DNA of 64,000 nt from NCBI GenBank assembly GCA_013398275.1, contig VZSE01012473.1, forward strand, positions 127,342 through 191,341. Reading direction: 5' to 3'. The position numbers and the translations under genes are program-made. Below are positions 38,456 to 50,100 of the stretch, piece by piece (within the stretch, counting starts at the first letter, position 1; each line of letters starts with the position of its first letter). The notes beneath the pieces were generated by a model. It was given only the letters and a program-made list of their open reading frames with translations, had not been told where the DNA came from and did no database searches. The DNA is from Promerops cafer. Taxonomy: Eukaryota > Chordata > Aves > Passeriformes > Nectariniidae.

Positions 38456-41400
38456 TAGCTGCAGCGTAGGGTGTATTTTGCACATCTCCATCTCTGCAGC
38501 AGACACTCTCATTCCAAACAAACTCATTAACTCGCTGTCATTCACCAAAGAGAAATCACTCAGCAAGGCGGGAGCCAATATTGCTGAAGCCGGGTCAGAA
38601 CAGGGCATACATGAGGAAGGAACAAGGTGGAGAGGCTGCTGCTTCATTAACTCCAGGAAAACGCTGGAGGGCTGGTGTTTTGGGTGCCTGCTTGGAAAAT
38701 CCAGCTGTCAGAGTCACAATGAGACTGCTCCCTTGCAAGTCCTGGGACAGGCCCAGCGGGCACCAGGCAGGACATGAAGGAAAAGGCTGAGCTCTTGAGG
38801 GGCTTGCAGGAGGGTTATTCTAATCCCTTGCTGGACTTGGTGACACCAATCCATTTTGACCTGTGAAGTCCTTCCAGTGCTGCGAGCCCTTCATGGGCAC
38901 AGCATAAATGAATGGTCCAAGAGTATGTGCTTTCCACCTGCTTTCGCTATGCAGTTGTTTTAAATCTACTTACTCTATCCAAAGCAGTAGGATTTTTTTT
39001 TTTTTAAACAAACATATCCTGTAGCAGCTTGATGCCAGCAGTGAATGCTTTTTAATCTTTGCACACACTTTTGGAGCTGGATCCATAGTCTCAGATGTGC
39101 CAAAGCCATCCCATACCCTTTCAGTTCTGCCAGGCCTAAAATTCAAGAAAGGCTTGAAACACTTAGCAGCAGTGAGCCATCTGAAAAGCAGGAGTGGTTC
39201 TCTCTTTTAGAAGACGTTTCAAAATTACATGGAGATTACAGGGCCAAGAACTCTGGAGAGAGGTGAGAAAGGATGTAGAACACCATCCTCCAGTGCTTTT
39301 CTTCCTCCCTCATCTGGTTTTCACTCCTTATTCCACCCAGGCTTTGCTGAACTTCCCTAAGAAGTCTCTCCAGCCTTGGAAGCTTTGCTTGCTTTCTCTC
39401 AAGTCATCCAAATCCAGCCAGATTTCCTCCCCAGAGCATTCATTAGGTGACTCTTACCCATGTCAGTGGAATTACAGCTATCTTTGATCCTGCTGTAGTT
39501 AGGAGACAGGGCTGCATGCCATGAAATGTGTCTAATTTAGATTTGCTTTGCATCCTGTGGCATAGAGCAGGGAATGGATCCCCTGGGAGCCTGATGTGTA
39601 GAAAGCAACAAGTCCCCACTGGAGTCAGGGATGAACAAAACAGTCTTTTTCCTCTTTGTGGGAAGTGCCACGGAGCAAAGTCTTTGGTGCTTTATATTCT
39701 GATGATCTCTGAGTGCAGCCTCATGCCTTGGTTTGCAGTTAGGGCACGTGAGAGATGAGCTGACACCTCTAACCTGGCTACGAGGGGCTGGTTCAGTTGA
39801 GCTGCACCCAGAAGTCATGAGACAGGCAGCACTTCCCAGACAATTCCCATCCCAATATGGCCTGCAGAGCACTTCTGTACCCAGGAGCAAAGAGGTGCTT
39901 TAATCATCTGCCAAGCATAACTGGGGTCTGAACTAAGTGTTTCTGTGAAGTGTAGACAAGGCAGAAGCAACACAGAGGGGATGTAAAGAAGCTGGGGTGG
40001 GCAGTGCTAGGTCTGTGCGCTGTCCCGATGGCACTGGGCTGTTCCTGGCATGTGATAATCACCAGTGAAGTCGGAAACAGGGAGCAGCAAAGGAGGATTT
40101 GCATGAGCTGCATGTAGGGTGCCTGTGCAAGTGACAGCTGTGCTGGTACTTTATTTCCCTCTGTGGATTTTATGGGCTGCTGTGTGCCAGCCTGAGGGCA
40201 GCACAGCCTGGCTTAGGACTTTTCCTGAGTGTTTGCTCTGGAACATCTTCAAGGGCTTGAGGAAGTGCCAACAATTCACCTCTCCCGCTGCATACCTGCC
40301 TCTAATTGCAAACCAGATAGGCTCTGACACGATATTGGCCAATTAAAGTTTCCATCCCCCCCAGCCACATGGTCCTGCATCCCACATGCCACCGATTTGC
40401 CCTCTAGCTTGGAAAGGCTTATCATCTGTGCAGTCATCTGACCCAGCACTGTTTCTTCCTCTGGCTGGGGGCTGTGTTTCCTCTCAGCTGCTGTGGATGC
40501 AGCTGGCTTTAGCTGAGAGAGGCAAGACCAACCTCACATATTCATCAACCTGCCAATTTGCAAGTCCTTGCCAAGCTGGGAGTGCACTGGACTGGCTGGT
40601 GTCTAGGGTGTGAGTGCCAGAGGAGTGGGCATCACTCAGTCAGGAGGGGGCTGTGATGCTCTGTCCCAGGAGGAGAAATGTCCATGGTTCATTTGCAGCT
40701 GTGAGGAGGGGAAGGGGGGAAGTAAATCAAAATTCTTCTTACTTTATGGGGAGAAGGCCTTTCCTGCCTAGTGGTTTGTTTGGGGTTTTTTTTCCCCATG
40801 TTTTTTCCCCTTTATTTAAAGATGAAATAGAAGTGTGGTGGAGGAAGGGGCAACTGATGAAATCAGCACACAGAAAGGAGGAAATACATTGTAAATGATA
40901 GTTGAAAATCACAATGATCTGTGCGAAAGAAGAATTCAGGCAAGAAGTAAGTCCCTTTTAGACTGTTTTAGTAGAGGTTTGGGAGTGACTCAGACGGCAA
41001 GCACTGTTTTCAAAGCAGGGAGCTGTGTGTGGTTAACTCTTCAAACACAGTAGGCTTGATTTCCCCTTTCAGATTCAACTGGAGCACTGTAATTGCTGGT
41101 AGCATCACTATTACTTGAAGCTGGTACCTGGGGCCTTGTCCTGCTGGAACTCCTTTCCAAAAAGCCAAGGCACCAAGAGAGCAGTCAGAGATGCCAGGGC
41201 AGCCATGACTTGATATTCCAAAGCAAGTAGGAGGTTTGGTTGGGGTATAAACTGTGAGGACAGCAATCGTTTAACTGCTGCTGGCAGTGTTAACTGGAAC
41301 ACTGTAATCTCCCAGTTTAAGATTATATGCTGTGATGAATAAAAAAATTAGATTTATTGTAGAATCCGAAACTACTAGCAGAAACCTGAAGTACTACACT

Positions 41401-43300
41401 TTAAACCACTGTTGCTGTTACTGAGGCCCAAAATACAGACCTGTTTTCTCTGAATTGAAGACCTCTGGGGCATGTCTTTTAAAGTTCTAGTATTTGCTTA
41501 AAGTGAAAGTCATACTTGTATTTCTTAATCTTCTATTTTGGCCACATAATTTTGTCCTTAAGCTTCATTATATGAGGTGAAACTCAGCCCTTGCCGGTAG
41601 AAAGTCAGTACTTGCAAACCACTGTATCAGGGGGATCCAAGCATTTGCCCTGAGAAGCAGGATGTGACTGCAGTGTCCCAGGAACTGCTGAGTTCTCCAG
41701 CTGTGATCGTGGTATGAGTAAGGCTTTGCCTGCCAGCCTACTACCTAGTCCACATGAAAGGTTTGTGACTCAGTTCCTGACTACTTTAGCTTTAGCTGCC
41801 TACCCACACACCAAAAATGCAGAAACAAACTCCTGTGTCTTTGAGCTCTCCCAAGCTCACGGTTGCGACAAGGTTTGCTGGGGAAGTGAGCTGGACCAAC
41901 AAATAAATGAATAAAAACAAATGAGGTTTTAGGAACAGAAATCCTTGCTTGAGTCCTGTTGGTGAGTACAAGTGTCTCTTGCTACAGTGGCTTGCTCCTG
42001 GATCCTGGGATTTCTACCTGCATTTTAGAGCCAAGCACAGGACTTGACGTTGTCCTAAAGCACAGCACAGGCTCTGAGCACTCAGATTTATCCCCATCCT
42101 GGGGGAACTGTAGAGCTCTGCCAGGCTGACCTAGCCTGAGATGCCCTGAGCTCATGAGGAGGCAAAATACAGCTCTTGTGGTTTTCCTTGCTGTGGCTGG
42201 CAGCTGGACAGATGGCATTTGCTGCAGACTTTTCCAAATTCTGTCTGCATTCTTGGAGGAAATGCAAAGCCACTGCGGGATCACAGTCAGGCATGGACTT
42301 CACCCCTGGTGGGAGCAGGCTGTCCCAGCTGAACGCCCCCAGTGCAGCCCAGTGGCAGACCCTTCCCAATGCTCATCTGCCTGTGGGGGAGGAAAAGGAG
42401 GCATTTTCCAGGCATTGCAGCTGAAGTGCAAGAGCAGAGTGCCCCCCCTCGGGTAGACAGGATGGGGAAAATCCACTTCTAATACTGTTTGCTGTGTCTT
42501 TCTAGAGAGCTGTTTTTACACCCTCCCAGATGCCTGATTTTTCTGGCTCTCCCTACATATCTCTTTACCCTCTGGAGCCCTGTCTTCTCGCCCAGCATGA
42601 AGTTAATCTGGGCATCTGTGCATGCCAAATCCAGGAGAGACCATGAACTCAAAAGCCTGTTTATGAGCCCCTTTGAATGGATAACTTTTTATTGATGGAG
42701 AAGACCAAAGCAAAAAGGGGTGGGTTTTTAGCATTTTGGGCAGCTATGAGAGACATGCCTTGAGGAAAAAAAAACAAATCCTGTCCTTCTCACCTGCCTG
42801 AAGACACAGCTAAGCTATTTCTCATGCACTGTTTTAGGTTTGTGAAGGCTACTGTAGAAAGTGCTTAGATCAAATCTTCTAGGACAAAGAAAAGCCAGTT
42901 GTGGCCTCTACAGGATGAATGTGAGCAGCAAAAAGCAAAGCCTGGAGAACACCTTTACCTTAGGTGCCACACATTATTTACCAGTGAAGGAAACATCAAG
43001 TGACCACTCCAGGAAGACACATTGGAGAATGGGATTTTTTTGGCATTCATCCTGCAAGGCCAGCCAAGGACAGTGCCAGGCTTGCCTTCTATATTTTTAA
43101 AGCTATATTCATTCTTTTGTGGTTTAAGTGTGCAGCAGCTGCATTTTCTGTTGGAACAAGGGTTTGTTACAACTCTGGGCATGAAACCCCAGTGTCCCCT
43201 GAAAACTGAAATGTCTTGTAGGCTTGTTCTTTACCTAAAGCCTTGACTAAGACCTTCTCCTGGCATGTTTCAGCTAGGGACTTAGCAAAAACAAACAAGT
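38456..43300. other. Intergenic, nothing recognised
   Basis: 4.8 kb between the ERV remnant and the RNH1 3' end. Short open frames only, with no similarity I recognise. There is a T-run near 38,992-39,005 and several A- or T-rich stretches. No further LTR boundaries found. Confidence 0.5.
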
Positions 43301-43373
43301 AAAACAAGGTGTTAGTAGTATTGCAGCTCACAAATAACTAGATTGGTCTTAAAGGAGAAATATACAGATATAT

Positions 43374-43379
43374 TTTATT
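43374..43379 (-). terminator. RNH1: Candidate distal RNH1 poly(A) signal
   Basis: TTTATT on the plus strand, that is AATAAA on the minus strand, about 680 bp past the RNH1 stop codon in AT-rich sequence. A nearer AATAAA lies at 43,835-43,840. Which is used cannot be decided here. Confidence 0.4.
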
Positions 43380-43834
43380 TTTATAAGTAGAAAAATTAAG
43401 TATAAAGTTCCTGTAGAACTACTCTTTGCCAGATCAAACATATCAATCAGTTAATCATTTCCCATACTAGCAGAAATGCACACAGCATCTTTTGTTTGTA
43501 GGAAAATAATTTTTTAAAGGACATGAATTTTGACATTACACAGCTGAACAGCTGCTTATTTCTTTTTTCTCTAGTGCCTTGGCCACCACTGCTTTTCCAA
43601 GAACCCTTTTAGGGAAAGACAGGGGAGAGCTCAATTTTAGATTAAAAACATTTAGATTTCTTTGAGAGCCTTCCCCAGAGACCTATAAAAAGCACCACCC
43701 AGTAACAATACAGTGGGTAGTTCTCTTGCCTTGGGAAAGGAGCTCTCTTTAAAGCCCAACTAATTCTTTAGAAGGGATTATAGGATTAAAGAGCTCCTAA
43801 AGGCTAGAGACCCACTTCTACAAGACAGTAATTG

Positions 43835-43840
43835 TTTATT
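43835..43840 (-). terminator. RNH1: Candidate proximal RNH1 poly(A) signal
   Basis: AATAAA on the minus strand about 215 bp after the RNH1 stop codon, giving a short 3' UTR of roughly 235-240 nt. Short 3' UTRs are usual for this gene. Confidence 0.55.
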
Positions 43841-44054
43841 TCAAGGATAGTGATGCTGCAGCTTTCATGAGTCTCAGAGTTAGTATATCCAGAGACACAG
43901 AGAAGGTCGATCAGCTCCCCAGACACCCACTCAGGGAATCCACAAATGGTTTTGGTACAAGAATATTCCCTATTAAGTTAATTAGCTTTACGTATGAAAA
44001 GTTCAGATTAAGAAGAGGACATTGCTTTGACGTTGTTCTGCAGGCAGTCGCCAC

Positions 44055-44142
44055 TCATGAAATGATCTTCACTTCCGGCTTGGACTCTTCCAAGGCTCTC
44101 AGTTCATCATCCACTTCAGAACTCCACAAAATGTCATACAAG
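44055..44142 (-). CDS. RNH1: RNH1 terminal coding exon
   Basis: Acceptor ttttggtgtag (minus strand). It encodes LYDILWSSEVDDELRALE, then ESKPEVKIIS and TGA at 44,055-44,057. It caps the solenoid and supplies Tyr/Asp contacts to ribonuclease. The residue equivalent to human Tyr437 is Leu. Confidence 0.95.
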
Positions 44143-47100
44143 CTACACCAAAACAAAAAGGCAAGTGAGATTTAGTGAGCATCCTCATGGTTAAGGGAAG
44201 AGAAAGATGCACTGGCCAGTAAGGGAAGGTCATATGCCAGGAAGGGCCCCATCTGGTTTTAAGAACAGCCAGAAACTGGCTTTACAGCCCAGGACGCCCC
44301 TACTCTCTCATGAGCACCAGCCTCCCACCCCTGCCAGGGCTACCACCATCTCTCACATTAACTGCTGCACGTTGCAGCTGGGCTTCCTCAAGGCTTCACA
44401 GATCTTCCTGATGCCTTCGTCTTCCAGAGGGTTGTAGCTCAGGTCCAGCTCGGTGAGGCACTGCTTGGTGGCCATGGCGGTGGCGAGGGTGGCACAGCAG
44501 CCTGCTGTCAGGTCACAGTTACCCAGCCTGCAGGGAGAGGAGGGAGAGGCCAGCACAGTGAGCCCTGGCTCCAGGAAACCCTGCCCACACCCGGGCAGCA
44601 CATGTGGACATCCCCAGCACAGACCAGAGATCCTGGCGAAGATGGCATTTCCAAGACATCAGTAGGGGCTGGCCTGTGGTCTTGCCACAGAGACAGCTGC
44701 TCTCATGGTGACTGCTGAACACCTCAAAGGCCTCCCTATAACTGTGGCTATGGGCGTAGAAGAAACCCATTGAAGTTATTCCAAATTTCACCATCATGCA
44801 TCATCTTCTCTTATTACTGTATTTGAGACGTGAAACCACATGAAACCTCTAAAGAGGGCAACTGAGGCCTCTCAGTTAATGACCAAGTAGCTTTAAGCAG
44901 TCAAAAGACGTATCTTTCTGGGACAGACTTGCAAGTCTTACTGATGTCTCCCATAACCTGTCTGCTCCACTCACTGTGAATTTAGGCATCAGAGCACAGC
45001 TCTGGCTTCTGTCCAACAGCATGGAGAGAACAAGCACGGGGCCCTGAGCATCACACAGCACGAACTGGGCCTAGCTGGGAAGAGAACAGGCTCATGGGGA
45101 AGGCAAATTCCACCCCAGGGCTGGAGGTGATGCTCCAGCTGGCTGCCTGCTCCTTCTAGTGAGGCTGGACCAGCACTTGTGCTGGCACCCATAAGGACCA
45201 TGGAAGTAGGAGAGAAAGGGCGAATTCAGACAGCAAGAGAGAAGACGACTTCTGAGAGTGCACCTTACCATAGGGACTGGATGTTGCAGTTGGGGTGCAT
45301 CAGCCCTTCACACAGGAGCTCCACACCGGCATCCCCCAGCTTGTTCTCGCCTATGTGCAGTACTTTCAGGTGCTTGTTGGTGCTGAGAGCAGAGCTGACA
45401 GCCTTGCAGCAAGCAGTGGTGAGCCCACACTCCCTAACCCTGCAAGGCAAAAGTGTGATGAGATCTAGGTGGGACACCTAGAGACTATCAGGCACCATTC
45501 ACTTCTTTACATTTATTTAACAGGAGCCTGGACAGTGGGAACAGAGGAACCAGGGCTTTCCTGCAAGCACTATACTCCTCTTAATGTCTGTCTGCTCAGT
45601 CCTTTCTAGGCAACACCTCTCCCACTCTTTATGTGGGATGTCTATCTTGGAGTATGCACCTAGGAAAGCCACCTGCCCAAAAAGCACAGGAACAAAGAAG
45701 GATGAAGTGTGCTGCTCTAACAGTCACTGTTGGCTCCACTGCGCACTCCTGAGGCACCCCATTGACTTCCAGGCCACCCGGGCAGGGGAAGAACCCAGCA
45801 GGGGGCAGGAGCTGAATCTGCAATGTAGGAAAATTCAAGTTCTAAGTGAAAGAACAAATTTCCTCTCCCAGCCACCAGACCATCCCAGCCTAAAGGGTAA
45901 CGCAGTCAACAGGACAGGATGCTGAGAAATGTTTACCATCACTAGAGCTTTCTTTTGTCTCATCAGTGAGAGAGTTTAGCTCCAGTGGAGAACCTGAGAT
46001 ATCTGATCACAGCACCCACTTTGCTATTCCATCAGGCCTTTCAAACTTCAAAAGTCTCTTAACTGCCATTTGTTGCACAATAGAACAATTAATGAGAAGC
46101 TCTGCAAGTGATGCTTGGTCTCCTTTTGCTTATAACAGGATAACTGTGATGGGGCACATCTCCAAAGTGTCTACGAGTTTAGAAATACAAATCCTTTTAA
46201 GGTCTTTAAGTCTAGAAAAGCCCTTTTTAACTCTATAAATCCTTTCAGTAACAACTAGTAGGAGTTGCTTATGGAACCATTGCAACTGAGGATCTGTCTG
46301 GGTGGGCATTACTCCACCTACATCCTTCTTCAGTGAGGCCTCCAAAAAAGGTGGTGGATATGTGAAACTTAACAACAGCTCACCATAGCTCCTGAAGTTT
46401 AGATTTGGGATCCTTGAGTGCCTGACACAGCATTTCCATCCCTGAGTCTCTCAGGTTATTGTCTATCAGACTGATCTCTGTGAGGGTCTCCTTTGTACTG
46501 ATGAGTCTGGAGAGATCTTTACAGCTAGCACTTGTGAGATCACAGTCCCATAACCTGCAAGGAAGAACAAAATGTTATTTTCTCCCAAGAATGACTTAGA
46601 TTAGAAAACAGAGTCCTGTTTTAGTATTCTGAATTTCTGGCTACATTGTCTCATTTTCTTGTATCCTTTCATAAATCATACCACACAGCTTCCTCCTTTC
46701 CTTACTTTCCACTTGCTGCACCAAAAGCTCTGCTTGTAACACACAAAAAAAGAAACAAATATGCAATTCTAGTAGACAGATAACTCAACTGAAAGCCAAG
46801 ACAATGCCATCATAAACTTCCATTCGCCCTCTCCCCAGAATTTGATCCAAGCAATTTCAGTGTGGCCCTACTTGTTCATGGTGTTCTCCACCCAGTTTTT
46901 GGGAATTAACTGATTTGGAGCTGAGACACCTTTTTGACCACAAAGGGTAAATGAGAAATTTCCACTTAGGAGCAAACCAGCAGCACAACCTAAACAGCTC
47001 AGACGCTGTAGAAGGGATATAAGAAACCTCTGCCCACCCTTACCACAGCTTCTGGATTTTGCAGCTAGGATGCATCAGTCCCTGGCACAGCAGAGCCAAG

Positions 47101-50100
47101 CCGGAGTCCCCGATCTTGTTGTCCCCCACAGAAAGATCCATCAGAGATGACTTGTTCCTGAGAACAGCACTAATCTCCATACAGCTATCGCTGGTTATGC
47201 CACAGTTCTCCAGGCTGCAGGAAAAAGCACAGTTGGAGTTGCTGCTCCAGACCCACTGTGTTAGATACACCCCAATACCCCAGTTCAGACTGAAAAGGGT
47301 TTATGGGCTGGTTCCTTGCTGCAAACCAGCGCAGCTCAGCCAAGCACTGCTACATCCTGCAAGGTTCAGAGAAGATACAGGTGTCCAAGATGGGACTCTG
47401 GGTGAGGCAACACACTGCTCCTGCATTTCATGAGGCTGCAGGGCACTTTAACCCACCATTCATATGCATTAATGCAAGGATCATTCTTGCCAAGCTTCCC
47501 CTTTTTATCAGTTATCCTTTTTAAGAGGAACTTTTGGCAGCATCACACAGTAAGTCCCTGCTGAGCCAACCCCTGCTGAACCTCAGGGACAAGATAAAAT
47601 GAATTGTGCTTTTCCCAGAAAGCCTTCACGGGCTTTACCACAGAAATGAGGCCAAACCCAGCACCTTTGTTTTGTAGCAAAAAAGGGCTCTGAGTAAGTA
47701 TACTCAACAGGCTGGTAATTCCAGTTTAAGAACTAGAGCCACTGAGGGTGATTGTTCCTTTGCTCTGAGACACAGGTAAGCAGTCTCCCTTAGTAAGTGG
47801 TAGTTTAACCTGGAGTGCCAAAAACTTCAAAACTGAAAGCCCCAGACATTTCAGTGCAGTTTCCAGTTACATAAATCTGAGCCAGCAAAAAATCTGGCCT
47901 ACATTTCAAGCATTCCTGACAACAATTTTTTCTGTCCTATGGATGGTATAACTAGCATCAGCACTAGTTGCCATTAGAGATGACCAGCTCTCCCTTACTG
48001 TAGCAGCTCTAGGTTGCAGCTTGCCTCCACCAGGCCTCGGCACAGCTGCTTTACAGCTGTATCTCCCAGCGTGTTGTTGCTCAGGCTGAGCTCCTTCAGG
48101 GTGGGCTTGCTTTGCAGAGCAGCATTGAGAGCTTCCACAATATCAGCTGTGAGTTCACAGTACTCCAGCCTGCAAGAAAAAAAGAAGTCCAGGCAAAAAG
48201 ACAACCCTCCTTACACATCCTGCTACCACAAGAATCAGCTGAGCTTGGTGTGTGTTAGCCAGAGCAGAAAACATGCCAATGTCAGTTGAGATCAGGCAAT
48301 GCATAAAACCAGAGATAACTAAGTTTTTAACAGCATCTCTCTGCTCATTTCAAGAAGCATTAATTCTTAAACTAGATCCCAGGGGACCCTAGCAAGACCA
48401 ATTTTTACACCAGGCCTCCATTAAACCAGTGTACAGGCAGCTTGGAGCACAGGGCTGAGCTCTGCACTTCAACACCATCATGAGCCTCAGCTCTGGACCT
48501 GCCCAGGGGGAGCTGGGGGCTGCAAATACACCCAGGCCCTGCTCAGTCATGAAACAAGGACCAAAGGCAGCAGAATCTGATGAGTTCCTGGGCATCTGAG
48601 AGGTCTTGCATTTACAGCCACCACTGCCAGGAGGGCTAAACAAAGCCTATGGGAACAGAACCTGACTCTTCCAAACCCACAAGACCCACCAGCATGAATA
48701 AACATGACAATTTCAGGTAAAACAAGAACAAATCCACACCTGGCAACAAAACTCCTGCTTGTGTCAAGGGAAAAGCAAGCATGGCCTGTCTGATGAAAAA
48801 AGCTCAGTGACTACTTACTGTAGCTTCTGCAGCTTACAGCTGGGGTTCATCATCCCTTGGCACAGCACCTTGACTCCAGCAGTTCCCAGTCTGTTATCCC
48901 CTACATGAAGCTCTGTCAGGGATGGCTGGGCACTGAGGACAGAGCGCAGCGTCTCACAGCTGGCACTCGTCAGATTGCAGTTTTGCAGCCTGCAGTAGAG
49001 AGGCAACAGGGGTGAGGGAAATGCACTCCTAGAATTACACAGGCTCTTCTCAGAGAGGTTTATCTGTGAAGGTTGGAGCTTAGAAAGGACACCACAGCTC
49101 TGATGGTGCATAACCCTCTACGAAGTGGTTTGTCCAGGTTAGTACCATTATTTTACAGGTGTGCACCTGTGCCACAAACAATGCTTGCATGCTTCCTTCA
49201 GTGTAATCACTCCTACAGCATCTCCAGCAGAATAAAGATTCACCCTACAGGTAGCCCCACAACTGGTTTATAGAAGTGGTTTAGATATCAGGAAGCTGAC
49301 CCCAGAGATAAAGCAAAGGCATCTTACGATTTCTTGCCCGCTCTAGAAATGCGATCCAGAGTAGGTAGAAGTTAAAATCTCATCCAACCATGGACATAAT
49401 TTAGTTTAATGGTATAGTACAAGATAGATCTATCTAACAAGAAGTTGATCCTTCAGCAGTCAGGCTTGGAGAAGTAGCATATGAATTGTGCTAGTATTGC
49501 TATGGGGTGTTTATAGAGTTATTGGATAAGACTTTGGAGCAATGGAGGTGTTGTGCAGGAAGATTTGACTTGGGTTTGGTTGCTCTTTTATTTCCTCTTA
49601 TTCCTCTTATTTATTCCTCTTTATATTCCTCTTCCTTTTATTTCCTTTTTATTTGGTTTCTCTTTTATTTAAGGCACCTTACCAGAACCCCCAAAATGGA
49701 CAATTTTATTTCTATAGAACTGAAAAACCCTAATCCAGACTGTTACTTGAGTATGTGAAGAAGTCTGAAGCCTAGGGCAAACTCTCTGAAAAATTACTTA
49801 AGTCTTCCTCTACAGAGTACCACAGTAACTTCTTGAAGGCCCATCAGAGAGCTGCAGTTTCATCAGCTTCACAGTCAACTTTCTTTCTATTTGCCTGAGT
49901 CCTCATTGCAGGGGACACAGGGACTTTACTACCTGATCTAAAAGGCAAATTATTTTTACAAGGTAGTGTCCTGAGGATCCCAGATTCTCCGCAGGAGCTG
50001 CAGGACTCCTCCACCCTGCAGAAGAGATGCTGGACAGAGAAGGCATCTCATTGAGAGCTTCTGACGAGTAAAGGCAGCAGCCACTGGCTCTGACTAAAGC

